Shown in pieces: positions 27,182-36,706 of a DNA stretch of 64,000 nt. Within the stretch, counting starts at the first letter, position 1. Every line of letters begins with the position of its first letter. Made by a program: the position numbers and the translations under genes. The stretch lies in assembly GCF_000359745.1 (NCBI RefSeq), contig NZ_AQHN01000010.1, positions 164,353 to 228,352 of the forward strand, written 5' to 3'. This DNA is from Rhizobium freirei PRF 81. GTDB lineage: Bacteria > Pseudomonadota > Alphaproteobacteria > Rhizobiales > Rhizobiaceae. The notes under the pieces are model-generated. The model was not told the origin of the DNA, did no database searches, and was given only the letters and a program-made list of their open reading frames with translations.

Positions 27182-28252
27182 GTGAATTGGAATAAGGGGA
27201 CCATAGGATTGCTCTTCGCGCTGGCGGCCGTGGGAACCGCACATGCCGACGTCGGGCGGAATACCTATGATCGCGGAGACTTCAGATCGGCCGTCGACTA
27301 TTTGCGCCCCCTGGCAAATAAGGGAAATGTCGCGGCGCAAATGAAGCTCGGTCACATGTACGAAGAAGGCGATGGCGTCGAGAAAAATCTCGCGCAGGCC
27401 CTCCACTGGTACAGGAAGGCGGCCGAACAGGGCAATGCCGAGGGGCAGTTCAACGTCGGCACCATGTACGACCAAGGCGAAGGCGTCGCCGTCGACAAGA
27501 ACCAGGCCATCCTGTGGTACGGCAAGGCCGCAGCGCAGGGCCACGCCAATGCGCAATACAATCTCGGCGTCATGTACGACACGGGCGAAAGCGTTCCGCA
27601 GGACAAGGCACAGGCCTTCATCTGGTATCGCAAGGCGGCGGAACAGGGGGATATGGACGCCCAGTACAATGTCGGCGTCATGTATGATCAGGGCGACGGC
27701 ACCGGCAAGGACAAGAGCCAAGCCGTCATCTGGTATCTGAAGGCCGCCGACCAGGGCAAGATCGAGGCGCAATACAATCTCGGCATCATGTATCGCGATG
27801 GCGACGGCGTCGCCAAGGATGGGGCTCAAGCACTCTCGTGGTTCCGCAAGGCGGCCGACCAGGGGGACGCGGATGCCAAGTACAATATCGGCGCGATGTA
27901 TGCCGACGGCGACGGGATAAAGCAGGACGATAAAGAAGCGATCGCCTGGTTCCTGAAGGCCGCCGGCCAAGACGATGTCGAGGCGGAATACAATCTCGGC
28001 GTCATGTTCCGCGACGGCGAAGGCGTCGCCAAGAATGGCAAGCAGGCCGTCTTCTGGTTCGAGCGGGCAGCCGGGCATCGTTATGCCGATGCCGCCTACA
28101 ATCTCGGCGTCATGTATCGTGATGGCGACGGCGTACCGGCCGATCCTGCCAAGGCGCTGGAATGGTTCCGCAAGGCAAAGAAACTCGGCTACCAAGGCGG
28201 AGCCAACGACGAGCAGGACCAGCCTTCCGACGCAAAAAGCATACCGATCTGA
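27182..28252 (+). CDS. Exported Sel1-repeat protein, 8 repeats
   Basis: This 356-residue protein starts at GTG 27182 with a signal peptide ending at GTAHA (about residue 22). Eight full 36-residue Sel1 repeats and a partial ninth follow, with core WYRKAAEQGNAEGQFNVGTM and YRDGDGV. The C-terminus is a short polar tail. Its repeats resemble each other more than those of the upstream paralogue (NLGVMYRDGDGV against ALGYMYANGRGV). Both are probably transcribed together and act in the periplasm as binding scaffolds. Confidence 0.87.
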   Translation: MNWNKGTIGLLFALAAVGTAHADVGRNTYDRGDFRSAVDYLRPLANKGNVAAQMKLGHMYEEGDGVEKNLAQALHWYRKAAEQGNAEGQFNVGTMYDQGEGVAVDKNQAILWYGKAAAQGHANAQYNLGVMYDTGESVPQDKAQAFIWYRKAAEQGDMDAQYNVGVMYDQGDGTGKDKSQAVIWYLKAADQGKIEAQYNLGIMYRDGDGVAKDGAQALSWFRKAADQGDADAKYNIGAMYADGDGIKQDDKEAIAWFLKAAGQDDVEAEYNLGVMFRDGEGVAKNGKQAVFWFERAAGHRYADAAYNLGVMYRDGDGVPADPAKALEWFRKAKKLGYQGGANDEQDQPSDAKSIPI

Positions 28253-28337
28253 GACGATCGGGATGATCCTGCGCTGACGTGTGGCGCGGCCAGGCTTTCT
28301 ACGACCGGTTCTGCGACGCGAAAGTCGTCAAGGATTG

Positions 28338-28368
28338 AGGCAATGCCCCTGAGATGCGGGGATTGCCT
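28338..28368 (+). terminator. Hairpin after the Sel1 pair
   Basis: AGGCAAT-CCCC (28338-28349, with one bulged G at 28345) pairs with GGGGATTGCCT (28358-28368) around an 8-base loop. The 3' side continues TGTTGG, a poor T tract. Its position 85 bases after the second Sel1 gene fits a terminator of that operon. Confidence 0.45.
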
Positions 28369-28446
28369 TGTTGGTGAAAGGCATGAAAGACTGCCGCAGG
28401 GCCGGGATATGTTTTGCCTTTTCTTCCCTTGAGAGGTCAGATCGCC

Positions 28447-28962
28447 GTGAATCCGAAATATGCCGTACCTCTCACTTTGTTCGCATCGCCATGTCGCGCA
28501 GCTTTGCTGGCCGCAGCTATCGTTTTGCCGCTATCCCCATTGCCGATGGCGGCAACGCTGGCCGAAGCAGCGCCTGGTACATGTTGGTCGCTGCTGCAGA
28601 GCAAATTCGGCCCGCAGATCGAGAAATCGGTCAACGAAGCCGACCCCTGCAAGAAGTTGCCAGGGGTCGACCAAAAGGAAAAATTCGAGGTCAAGTCGCT
28701 CGACGTCTGCGACGGTCCGAACGGCGGCGTGCAGATCAACGCTCACGCCGAAATGGCCTGCAAGTCGCATGGCGTGCTGAAAGCGACGGTCAAGGGTGAA
28801 CTCGACGCATCCATGACGGTCGATGTCGGCGCATGCCACATCACCGACATGCATCTCGGCATCAACGGTCCGATCGGCGAGCTGATATCCTCGGTCGGCG
28901 GGTTGCAGGACCTTGCCCGCGGCTTCGCGCAGACGAAGATCTCGGAGATCTGCGGCAAATAA
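28447..28962 (+). CDS. Exported protein of unknown function
   Basis: This 171-residue protein starts at GTG 28447, ten bases after GAGAGG, and has a long signal peptide ending around LAEAAP (about residue 42). The mature part is about 130 residues with six cysteines (TCWSLL, DPCKKL, DVCDGP, MACKSH, GACHIT, EICGK), which suggests disulfide bonds in the periplasm. I recognise no domain. Neighbours (Sel1 proteins upstream, MFS carrier convergent) give no firm functional clue. Confidence 0.65.
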   Translation: MNPKYAVPLTLFASPCRAALLAAAIVLPLSPLPMAATLAEAAPGTCWSLLQSKFGPQIEKSVNEADPCKKLPGVDQKEKFEVKSLDVCDGPNGGVQINAHAEMACKSHGVLKATVKGELDASMTVDVGACHITDMHLGINGPIGELISSVGGLQDLARGFAQTKISEICGK

Positions 28963-29014
28963 AAACGAAGCCGGCGAAACCACCGGCCTCGCTTAGGCGA
29001 CACACCGGGACAGC

Positions 29015-30265
29015 TCAGGTTTGCATGACGCGATCCGCCTCGCCGGCACTCTTGCCGCCGAAACGAATACCCTTCTTCTCGAAACCGAATCCGGCAAACA
29101 AAGCGACGACGACGGCGACGCTGCTGGCCACGACCAGCAGCGCAAGGGCATAATCGCCACCCCATCTCTTCGCCAGTCCGGCCTGGATCGAAGCATTCCC
29201 CGAAGCCAGCAGATTGCCGAGCTGATAGGCAAATCCGGGAAATGTGCCGCGCACCTCATCCGGCGACAATTCGTTGAGATGCACGGGCACGATGCCCCAG
29301 GCGCCCTGCACGAAAAGCTGCATCAGGAAAGCGCCGATCGCGAGCATGACCGGCCCATGCCCGTAGACCCAAAGCGGCGCGACGGGGATCGCCAAGAGGG
29401 CTGCGATGACGATGGCGCGGCGCCTGCCGATACGCTCCGACAGCGCACCGAAGGACAGGCCGCCGACGATCGCGCCGATATTATAGACAATGGCAATGGC
29501 CCCGACCGTATAGGAATCATACTGCTTCTGGGCTTCCAGGAAGGTGGGATAGAGATCCTGGGTGCCATGGCTGAAGAAATTGAAAGCCGTCATCAAGAGC
29601 ACCGCCCAGATGAATAGCGGAATGTTCTCGCGCAGGACCGTGAGAAACGGCCTCTGCGGCTTGGATTGCCGCTGCGCGAAGGCCGGCGACTCCTGCACGT
29701 TTCGCCTGATATAGAGTACCAGTAGCGCCGGCAGCGCCCCGACAAAGAACATGCCGCGCCAGCCGATGATCGGGAACAGCAGAAAGAATACGATCGAGGC
29801 AATCAGATAGCCGGAGGGATAACCCGCCTGCAAAATACCCGACACCAGACCGCGCGACTCCTCCGGTATGGTCTCCATCGTCAGCGATGCGCCCACACCC
29901 CATTCACCGCCCATGGCGATCCCGAAGAGCGCGCGAAGAACGAGAAACATCGTCAGCCCCGTCGAAAAACCGGTTAGAAACTCGAAGACGGAGTAGAGCA
30001 GCACATCGATCATCAGCGTGACACGCCGGCCGTAACGGTCCGCGGCAAGGCCGAAGATCAGCGCGCCGAGCGGCCGCATGGCCAAGGTGAGGAAAATGGC
30101 GACGGCAACGGCCGGGACATCGGTGTGAAATTCCTCGGCTATGTGTTTGAGAACGAAAACCAATATGAAGAAATCGAAAGCATCCAGCGTCCAGCCCAGA
30201 TAGGCCGCGATGACGGTATTTCGTTGCTGGGGGGACAAGGAACGTAAGCTATCCAATGCGGTCAT
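29015..30265 (-). CDS. MFS carboxylate/sugar-acid:proton symporter
   Basis: This 416-residue 12-helix major-facilitator carrier is of the sialate/lactate (NanT/JEN-like) type. Characteristic blocks are YLGWTLDAFDFFILVF in helix 1, GLAADRYGRRVTLM in the helix 2-3 loop, and GGEWGVGASLTMETIPEESRG. ATG 30265 (MTALDSL) is six bases after GGAGG; an adjacent ATG at 30268 is closer than usual. It probably imports a small organic acid; the exact substrate cannot be read. It is divergent from uvrB. Confidence 0.87.
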   Translation of the reverse strand: MTALDSLRSLSPQQRNTVIAAYLGWTLDAFDFFILVFVLKHIAEEFHTDVPAVAVAIFLTLAMRPLGALIFGLAADRYGRRVTLMIDVLLYSVFEFLTGFSTGLTMFLVLRALFGIAMGGEWGVGASLTMETIPEESRGLVSGILQAGYPSGYLIASIVFFLLFPIIGWRGMFFVGALPALLVLYIRRNVQESPAFAQRQSKPQRPFLTVLRENIPLFIWAVLLMTAFNFFSHGTQDLYPTFLEAQKQYDSYTVGAIAIVYNIGAIVGGLSFGALSERIGRRRAIVIAALLAIPVAPLWVYGHGPVMLAIGAFLMQLFVQGAWGIVPVHLNELSPDEVRGTFPGFAYQLGNLLASGNASIQAGLAKRWGGDYALALLVVASSVAVVVALFAGFGFEKKGIRFGGKSAGEADRVMQT

Positions 30266-30550
30266 CATGATCCTCCGACCGGATGGCGGCGGCGAGGCGG
30301 GCAATACCGGATGCCGTCGAAGCTGGGGGAACCCGACACTGGCCGGGCATATCGACGTTGCGGCCGGCGTCCTCCTTCGGCGCCTGCGAGGACCGCGCTA
30401 TGCGGACTTTCAGATCAGCGATAACGCATCAGCCGCCCTCAGGTTGTAACATATTTGACATGGTCGACGAACGGAAAAATCTACCATTCTGTTTCCCTTT
30501 TGTACTCTTTGCCCCTTCACAACAGTGCGATCTGTCGCCATATTCGCCCC

Positions 30551-33337
30551 ATGGCCAAATCACCGAAAAAACCCTCCGCCCCGACCGGTTTCGAAGAGGC
30601 GCCGCAGGCTCCGTTTGAAGGTGCGCCGCTCGGCGGCAGCGTCGCCGACTGGGTAAAGCAGCTCGAGACCGATGCTGAAATGTCCGGCATCGAGACCCAG
30701 CGCGAGATCGCCTCGAAGGCCGGGAAGCATCGCAAGAAGGTTGAGATCGCGGCTTCGAAGTCGGGGCGCGGCACCTCGATGGGCGGATCGACCGATCCGA
30801 AGACGCGAGCCGCAGCTGGCCTTAACCCGGTGGCTGGCCTGGATGTCGCACTCGAAGATGCCGACAAGATCGCGACGAGCGGCGTGACGGCGACGGTGGA
30901 AGCGCTGTCGAAGCTGATCGAGAGCGGCAATCCGCTGTTCAAGGATGGCAAGCTCTGGACACCGCACCGCCCTGCCCGGCCGGCGAAATCCGAAGGCGGC
31001 ATCGAGATCCGCATGGCTTCGGAATATCAGCCCGCCGGCGATCAGCCGACGGCGATCCGCGACCTTGTCGAGGGATTGGAGAATGGTGATCGCAGCCAGG
31101 TGCTGCTCGGCGTCACCGGCTCCGGCAAGACCTTCACCATGGCGAAGGTGATCGAGGCAACGCAGCGCCCCGCCGTCATCCTCGCGCCGAACAAGACGCT
31201 CGCGGCGCAGCTCTATTCCGAATTCAAGAACTTCTTCCCCGACAACGCGGTCGAGTATTTCGTCTCCTACTACGACTATTACCAGCCGGAAGCTTATGTG
31301 CCGCGCTCGGACACCTTCATCGAGAAGGAAAGTTCGATCAACGAGCAGATCGACCGCATGCGCCACTCGGCGACGCGCTCGTTGCTGGAGCGCGACGATT
31401 GCATCATCGTGGCCTCGGTCTCCTGCATTTACGGTATCGGCTCGGTCGAAACCTATACGGCGATGACCTTCCAGATGAATGTCGGCGACCGGCTGGACCA
31501 GCGCCAGCTTCTGGCCGACCTTGTGGCGCAGCAATACAAGCGCCGCGACATGGATTTCATCCGCGGTTCCTTCCGCGTCCGCGGCGACACGATCGAAATC
31601 TTCCCAGCCCACCTGGAGGATGCCGCCTGGCGCATTTCCATGTTCGGCGATGAGATCGACGCCATCACCGAATTCGATCCTTTGACCGGCCAGAAGACCG
31701 GCGATCTGAAATCCGTGAAGATCTACGCCAATTCGCACTATGTCACGCCGCGCCCGACACTGAACGGCGCCATCAAGGCGATCAAGGAAGAGCTGAAAAT
31801 CCGGCTCGCCGAGCTGGAAAAGGCCGGCCGCCTGCTGGAAGCGCAGCGCCTGGAGCAGCGCACCCGCTACGACGTTGAGATGCTGGAAGCCACCGGCTCC
31901 TGCGCCGGCATCGAGAACTATTCGCGCTATCTGACCGGCCGCAATCCCGGCGAGCCGCCGCCGACGCTATTCGAATATATTCCCGATAACGCGCTGCTGT
32001 TCATCGACGAGAGCCACGTCTCGGTGAGCCAGATCGGCGGCATGTACCGAGGCGACTTTCGGCGCAAGGCGACGCTGGCCGAATACGGCTTCCGCCTGCC
32101 CTCCTGCATGGACAACCGACCGCTGCGCTTCGAGGAATGGGACGCCATGCGCCCGGACACGATCGCGGTTTCCGCAACGCCGGGCAGCTGGGAAATGGAG
32201 CAGTCCGGCGGCGTCTTCGCCGAGCAGGTCATCCGCCCCACGGGCCTGATCGATCCGCCGGTCGAGGTCCGCTCGGCCCGCACGCAGGTCGACGACGTAC
32301 TCGGCGAGATCCGAGAGACCGCCGCCAAGGGCTACCGCACCCTCTGCACCGTGCTCACCAAGCGCATGGCCGAGGACCTGACGGAATATCTGCACGAACA
32401 AGGCGTGCGCGTGCGCTACATGCACTCCGACATCGACACGCTGGAGCGCATCGAGATCATCCGTGATCTTCGCCTGGGCGCCTTCGACGTGCTCGTCGGC
32501 ATCAACCTGCTGCGCGAAGGTCTCGACATTCCGGAATGCGGCTTCGTCGCCATCCTCGATGCCGATAAGGAAGGCTTCCTGCGTTCGGAAACCTCGCTCA
32601 TCCAGACCATCGGCCGTGCCGCGCGTAACGTCGACGGCAAGGTCATCCTCTATGCCGATACCATCACCGGCTCGATGCAGCGGGCGATGGACGAAACCAG
32701 CCGCCGCCGTGAGAAGCAGATGGCCTTCAACATCGAGCACGGCATTACGCCGGAATCGGTGAAGGCGAAGATTTCCGACATTCTCGACAGCGTCTACGAG
32801 AAGGACCATGTGCGCGCCGATATCGGCGGCGCCTCCGGCAAGGGCTTTGCCGATGGCGGCCACCTCGTCGGCAACAATCTGCAGGCCCATCTCAACGCCC
32901 TGGAAAAATCCATGCGCGATGCCGCCGCCGATCTGGACTTCGAAAAAGCGGCAAGACTGCGCGACGAAATCAAGCGCCTCAAGGCCGTCGAGCTCGCAGC
33001 CATGGACGATCCGATGGCCCGTGAGGAGGCCCGGAGCCTTGAAAGCCGCGGCGCGTCAGGCAAGCGCGCCGCCCCCGAACCGGAGGCATCACGCTCCTAT
33101 TTCGCCAAGCCGAACCTCGATGAGATGGGGCCTGGCAGCGATGCCGGCACGCCGCTTTTCCGCAAGAATACGCTGGACGAAATGACCGTCGGCCGCACAG
33201 AGAAGCCTGTGACCGGCAAGGTGCCGGACAAGCCGATCACCCGCGCCAGGCCCGGCGTCGGCTCCTACGAGGATCCGGTGGACGAGAAGCAGCGCAAGGG
33301 ACGGACAAAGGGCAAGACGGGACGCCCCGGGCGATAA
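30551..33337 (+). CDS. uvrB: Excinuclease ABC subunit B
   Basis: This 928-residue UvrB is the damage-verifying helicase of nucleotide-excision repair. After a divergent N-terminal extension of about 150 residues, rich in Lys, Ser and Ala, come Walker [11 protein letters not shown], the beta-hairpin [12 protein letters not shown] that probes DNA, DEAD-type Walker [11 protein letters not shown], helicase motifs ([18 protein letters not shown]) and a C-terminal UVR motif ([20 protein letters not shown]) for UvrC contact, then a charged tail. ATG 30551 was chosen; an earlier frame start adds 32 unconserved residues. No convincing LexA box was seen upstream. Confidence 0.95.
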   Translation: MAKSPKKPSAPTGFEEAPQAPFEGAPLGGSVADWVKQLETDAEMSGIETQREIASKAGKHRKKVEIAASKSGRGTSMGGSTDPKTRAAAGLNPVAGLDVALEDADKIATSGVTATVEALSKLIESGNPLFKDGKLWTPHRPARPAKSEGGIEIRMASEYQPAGDQPTAIRDLVEGLENGDRSQVLLGVTGSGKTFTMAKVIEATQRPAVILAPNKTLAAQLYSEFKNFFPDNAVEYFVSYYDYYQPEAYVPRSDTFIEKESSINEQIDRMRHSATRSLLERDDCIIVASVSCIYGIGSVETYTAMTFQMNVGDRLDQRQLLADLVAQQYKRRDMDFIRGSFRVRGDTIEIFPAHLEDAAWRISMFGDEIDAITEFDPLTGQKTGDLKSVKIYANSHYVTPRPTLNGAIKAIKEELKIRLAELEKAGRLLEAQRLEQRTRYDVEMLEATGSCAGIENYSRYLTGRNPGEPPPTLFEYIPDNALLFIDESHVSVSQIGGMYRGDFRRKATLAEYGFRLPSCMDNRPLRFEEWDAMRPDTIAVSATPGSWEMEQSGGVFAEQVIRPTGLIDPPVEVRSARTQVDDVLGEIRETAAKGYRTLCTVLTKRMAEDLTEYLHEQGVRVRYMHSDIDTLERIEIIRDLRLGAFDVLVGINLLREGLDIPECGFVAILDADKEGFLRSETSLIQTIGRAARNVDGKVILYADTITGSMQRAMDETSRRREKQMAFNIEHGITPESVKAKISDILDSVYEKDHVRADIGGASGKGFADGGHLVGNNLQAHLNALEKSMRDAAADLDFEKAARLRDEIKRLKAVELAAMDDPMAREEARSLESRGASGKRAAPEPEASRSYFAKPNLDEMGPGSDAGTPLFRKNTLDEMTVGRTEKPVTGKVPDKPITRARPGVGSYEDPVDEKQRKGRTKGKTGRPGR

Positions 33338-33348
33338 GGCCGATAGCG

Positions 33349-33384
33349 CCGGCGGAAATCCGCCGGCCGGACTACCGGTTTTTG
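33349..33384 (+). terminator. uvrB terminator
   Basis: CCGGCGG (33349-33355) pairs with CCGCCGG (33360-33366) around AAAT, 12 bases past the uvrB stop. It is followed by a small CCGG-ACTA-CCGG hairpin ending in five T residues (33379-33383). The pair looks like a double intrinsic terminator. Confidence 0.75.
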
Positions 33385-33535
33385 ATGAGCAGTGCCTGCG
33401 AGCATCGCGAGATGTCTTGCTGGCCGTGCAGCAGCACCTACATATCATTCTATGAGAAGGCCCACGGAGGGACGGAAGACGCTCGATCGCCTGCCGTATC
33501 GTGGGGAAGCGACAGCAACCACGGGAGAGAGACCG

Positions 33536-33991
33536 ATGCCAGAGCCCTTCGTCGTCCGCCGCGAGACACGCGTCCCGGCGCCGCCTGCCGCCATATTCGC
33601 GCTGCTGACCGATCCCGAAAAGATCCTGCGCTGGATGGGTACGGAAGCCCAGACAGAGCCGCAGCCCGGCGGCATCTATCTCGTCAACGTCACCGGAGCC
33701 CGCGTCGCGCGCGGCTCGTTCCGGGAGGTCGTGCCGGTCCATCGCCTCGCCTATAGTTTTGGCTGGGAAGGCAGCGAAGAAGTGCCTCCCGGATCGAGCC
33801 TGGTGGAAATCGACCTGATCGAACAGCCGGAGGGAACCTTGGTCCGCCTCACCCACACCGGCCTGCCGACATCCGAACAGTGTGAAGCCCATGCAAAAGG
33901 CTGGGCGCATTATTTCGATCGTATGGCCGAAGTGGCGGCCGGACGGGATCCTGGTCCGGACCCCATGCGTGGTCACGACCGCAAAAGCTGA
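33536..33991 (+). CDS. SRPBCC (AHSA1/START) domain protein
   Basis: This 151-residue protein has the AHSA1-type pocket fold: VRRETRVPAPPAAIFALLTD at the N-terminus, ILRWMGTEAQTEPQPGG, and EGTLVRLTHTGLP before a C-terminal helix with WAHYFDRMAEVA. GGGAGAGAG precedes ATG 33536. Unlike the copy at 6436, no ArsR gene accompanies it. It may bind a hydrophobic ligand; role unknown. Confidence 0.82.
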   Translation: MPEPFVVRRETRVPAPPAAIFALLTDPEKILRWMGTEAQTEPQPGGIYLVNVTGARVARGSFREVVPVHRLAYSFGWEGSEEVPPGSSLVEIDLIEQPEGTLVRLTHTGLPTSEQCEAHAKGWAHYFDRMAEVAAGRDPGPDPMRGHDRKS

Positions 33992-34039
33992 CGACGTCCC
34001 GAGCGCGGCGCCATCGGTCTTGCTGGCTGAACGTTCACC

Positions 34040-34142
34040 AGAGCAATTCCGGCAAGAGAGCGAAGCGGTTTTGCGCCCGGAATTGCACGAAACAAAGAGA
34101 CAGGGCATTTCCGTAACTCCGTTTAAAAACGGAAATGCTCCA
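34040..34142. repeat. RIME-like two-hairpin repeat, copy A
   Basis: Two palindromes in tandem: GCAATTCCGG/CCGGAATTGC (34043-34052, 34077-34086) and GCATTTCCGT/ACGGAAATGC (34105-34114, 34129-34138). The first loop contains AGCGGTTTT, also present in copies B and C. The architecture matches the Rhizobium intergenic mosaic elements (RIME) known from rhizobial genomes; the class name is from memory of that family. It lies between the SRPBCC gene and the cyclase gene, where it could act as terminator or mRNA stabiliser. Confidence 0.75.
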
Positions 34143-34258
34143 GATGTCACCGATCGGCGATAACCGCCTTGCCTTTGACGTTATGAAGGTCGCGGCGTCG
34201 CGAGCAAGGCCGCACCGGCAAGGATGACAGCCTGCAACCGCCATGGCATGATCGAGGC

Positions 34259-35335
34259 ATGGATTTGCCCGCCCCCCTTGCCTGGCTGGTTGACGATGCC
34301 GGCACCTCGCCCAGCCCCGAACGCTTCCTGGCCGATCTGGGAGGATATCTACTGGCCGCCGGGCTGCCTCTCGCCGGCGGCGCGCTGACGCTTGCCGCGC
34401 CGCATCCGATCATCACGCAGCACACCTGGCTCTGGCGCGCCGAGACCGGGGCGGTGACCGAAGCTCTCGGCTTTGCCGGAACGGCGCTCGGCCAGGCCGG
34501 CCGCGATTGGCTCGGCGACCTCGGCCCGTCATGCGAGGAAACGATCGGGACCGGGCCTGGCAGTTCCGTGCTGGCCTGGGCCGGCACGCGGCCCTTCAGC
34601 GCGCCCGAAACGGACAGTTTGCGTCAGGTCACGCGCTTTGCCGCTGCCCCTTTGGCCGCGCTGGCCGCCCGGGCGGCGCTATCGGCCCTGCTCGAAGCCT
34701 ATCTTGGCCGCAGAAGTGCCGCCAGGGTCCAGGCCGGCGCGCTCAGCCGCAGCACCGGCGAAACCATACGCGCGGCACTGCTCTGCGCCGACCTCCGGGA
34801 TTTCACCGCCCTGTCCGAAGCGACGGAGCCGACCGTTATCATCGCGGCCCTCGACGCCTGGTTCGATCGCGTCGCCGGCGCGGTGCATGCCTTCGGCGGC
34901 GAAGTGCTGAAATTCATGGGCGACGGCGTGCTGGCGATCTTCCCCGTCACCGGCACGCCGACAGAAGCCTGCGAGGCAGCACTCCGCGCCGTCACCGCCA
35001 TCCGCGCCGGCATGGCCCATCTCGACGCAACGAGGGCAAACCAGGGCCTGCCGCCGCTCCCCTTCGGCGCCGCCCTGCATTTCGGCGACATGCTCTGGGG
35101 CAATATCGGCGCCGCCGACCGCCTCGACTTCACCGCCATCGGCCCCGCCGTCAATCTGGTCAGCCGGCTGGAGGGACTGTGCAAGCCGCTCGGCCGCAAT
35201 GTTCTGATTTCGGGAGCAGTCGCGGCGGAGACGAGCATGCCGCTACTGGCCTTGGGGGATTATGAGTTGCGCGGGATTGCCGAGCCTTGTGCGGTGTTAA
35301 CGCTGACGGATGCAGGGACCCAAACGGCAGTTTGA
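34259..35335 (+). CDS. Class III adenylate/guanylate cyclase domain protein
   Basis: This 358-residue cytoplasmic protein has an unrecognised N-terminal region (about 1-165, possibly sensory) and a C-terminal class III cyclase catalytic domain (about 170-350). Metal-binding and catalytic blocks are ALLCADLRDFTALSE and EVLKFMGDGVLAIFPV, with FGAALHFGDMLWGNIG and LDFTAIGPAVNLVSRLE further on. It should make cAMP (or cGMP). Rhizobia carry many such cyclases. No partner gene is adjacent. Confidence 0.87.
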   Translation: MDLPAPLAWLVDDAGTSPSPERFLADLGGYLLAAGLPLAGGALTLAAPHPIITQHTWLWRAETGAVTEALGFAGTALGQAGRDWLGDLGPSCEETIGTGPGSSVLAWAGTRPFSAPETDSLRQVTRFAAAPLAALAARAALSALLEAYLGRRSAARVQAGALSRSTGETIRAALLCADLRDFTALSEATEPTVIIAALDAWFDRVAGAVHAFGGEVLKFMGDGVLAIFPVTGTPTEACEAALRAVTAIRAGMAHLDATRANQGLPPLPFGAALHFGDMLWGNIGAADRLDFTAIGPAVNLVSRLEGLCKPLGRNVLISGAVAAETSMPLLALGDYELRGIAEPCAVLTLTDAGTQTAV

Positions 35336-35358
35336 ACACAAGGGCAGCCTTAGCCTTG

Positions 35359-35886
35359 CTATATCCGTCGTGCGGCGATCTCCGCCTTCACCGTCGCCTG
35401 GAAATGGGGCGCTCCCCCTGTCAACCAAAATTCATCTGCGGTCGCGTCGAGAAAATCTGCAAAGAGTTTGCAGGCGTCCAATCGCCCAACACCCCCGACG
35501 ATCTCTATCGATCGAGAAAGATGACGAGGAGGAGCATTTTCCAGCCTCACATGCGCGCATCCGCCATATGTGTCCTCCATCGCAAACACAAGTCGCGTTA
35601 TCGGCAAGTGCAACATCGTGCCAAAGCACATGATGCAGGGCTCAAGCGTGGTGTAGAGTGTTAGATTATCGGCCCTTGAGAAGGCATAGTCACCCTCGAA
35701 TACCTGATGAAAGAGGTTCATCTCCGCATGGTTCAGATGATTCGAGATCATAGTTTTGTAGGAACGCCCCAGAATCTGGCTTCCAGCCGACAGAACCGCG
35801 CCCACGGGGAACACACCTCTCTCCAATGCAATTCGAGCCTCCGCGAGCGCAAGCTCCATCATGCATTCATCATTCAATTGAACCAT
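35359..35886 (-). CDS. Nucleoside/cytidine deaminase-like zinc enzyme
   Basis: This 175-residue zinc deaminase of the CMP/dCMP/tRNA-adenosine superfamily has the first zinc ligand and catalytic Glu in NHLNHAEMNLFH (HAE near residue 53) and the second motif TTLEPCIMCFGTM (PCxxC near residue 82). It hydrolytically deaminates a base or nucleoside. Its base composition looks lower in GC than its neighbours and the gene stands alone, so recent acquisition is possible. The real substrate is unknown; it is not a clear TadA. Confidence 0.82.
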   Translation of the reverse strand: MVQLNDECMMELALAEARIALERGVFPVGAVLSAGSQILGRSYKTMISNHLNHAEMNLFHQVFEGDYAFSRADNLTLYTTLEPCIMCFGTMLHLPITRLVFAMEDTYGGCAHVRLENAPPRHLSRSIEIVGGVGRLDACKLFADFLDATADEFWLTGGAPHFQATVKAEIAARRI

Positions 35887-36360
35887 GTAATCCTCACACC
35901 ATCATGATTTTAGGTTGCATCACCGTAACATAGCGCCTTTTGCTACGGCTACATGACAAGATCCCGCGTCCACGAAGACCATCTCGACAGACCATCGAGA
36001 TAGGTAGAAGGCTCATTTCATACATCGTCAACGATGGATCCATCCATCAACGAAAGCCGCTCGCCATTTCCAACCCCTTGAAATCCCCACCCTATCCTAC
36101 CCGTTTCCCACCCCGCCCCAATATTGCCCCTTGCCTTTTTCACAAAACCCTGTCACCCATACGCATGCTCGGGCATTTGCATGCCGGTGACTGGACTGAT
36201 TTGGTGATCCGCTGACGGCAGGCAGCGGTTGGGTCTGTTGACCCGCGCAGACGTTCTTTCCCCGTACGTGACTTCTCGACTGGCTTTCGCATGGCGCGGA
36301 GGCAAAGCCGTCCGGGTTTTCCGGATTTAATTAAGACTGATGGGTAAAGGACTATCCCCC
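35887..36360. other. Long leader and intergenic region before cspA
   Basis: This 474-base gap runs from the deaminase start to cspA. The left half is AT-richer and shows no gene. The right half (about 36190-36360) should carry the cspA promoter and a leader with small hairpins, including GGGTC-TGTT-GACCC around 36232-36245 and CCGG-GTTTT-CCGG near 36313-36325. Cold-shock genes often have long structured leaders; a similar role here is inferred. Confidence 0.4.
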
Positions 36361-36573
36361 ATGGCCACCAAGGGCACCGTAAAATTCTTCAACCAGGACA
36401 AGGGTTTTGGTTTCATCACTCCTGACGGCGGTGCAAAGGACGTTTTCGTCCACATCTCCGCTCTTCAGGCTTCCGGCATCCAGTCGCTGCGCGAAGGCCA
36501 GCAGGTCACCTTCGACACCGAGCCGGATCGCATGGGCAAGGGCCCGAAGGCTGTCAACATCCAGGCTAACTAA
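36361..36573 (+). CDS. cspA: Cold-shock protein, CspA family
   Basis: This 70-residue single cold-shock domain binds single-stranded nucleic acid through RNP1 KGFGFITP and RNP2 VFVHISAL. It opens [15 protein letters not shown] and has the usual length. ATG 36361 (MATKGTV) is chosen because AAAGGA lies upstream; an in-frame ATG at 36340 would add seven residues. A perfect terminator follows the gene, so it is monocistronic. Confidence 0.95.
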   Translation: MATKGTVKFFNQDKGFGFITPDGGAKDVFVHISALQASGIQSLREGQQVTFDTEPDRMGKGPKAVNIQAN

Positions 36574-36604
36574 GCCTCTGGCGACTGCCTGAATAAGGTT
36601 TCGG

Positions 36605-36632
36605 ACGGCGCGGTGAAAACCGCGCCGTTTTT
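36605..36632 (+). terminator. cspA terminator
   Basis: A perfect 10-bp stem (ACGGCGCGGT, 36605-36614, with ACCGCGCCGT, 36619-36628) closed by a GAAA tetraloop and followed by TTTTC. It lies 31 bases after the cspA stop codon. Confidence 0.9.
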
Positions 36633-36706
36633 CGTTTGTGCGACAAGGCTTGCGGCAGATTCGGTGCCTTTCCCGCCCTTGGCGGGCGAGATAGGGCATC
36701 GCCAAC

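Noticed and set aside
25375..28195. Very long antisense frames (589 and 344 codons) opposite the two Sel1 genes
   Set aside because: They arise from the repeat's codon pattern; the plus-strand frames have signal peptides and a clear family match, the antisense ones do not.
30440..30550. LexA (SOS) box upstream of uvrB
   Set aside because: No GTTC-N7-GTTC or GAAC-N7-GAAC arrangement is present; only a single GAAC was found.
36652..36700. Repeat resembling the cobN palindromic units near cspA (CCGCCCTTGGCGGGCGAGATAG)
   Set aside because: Only a short GC-rich palindrome is shared; it lacks the CCCCCCTCTGTC start and the long stem, so I do not count it as another copy.
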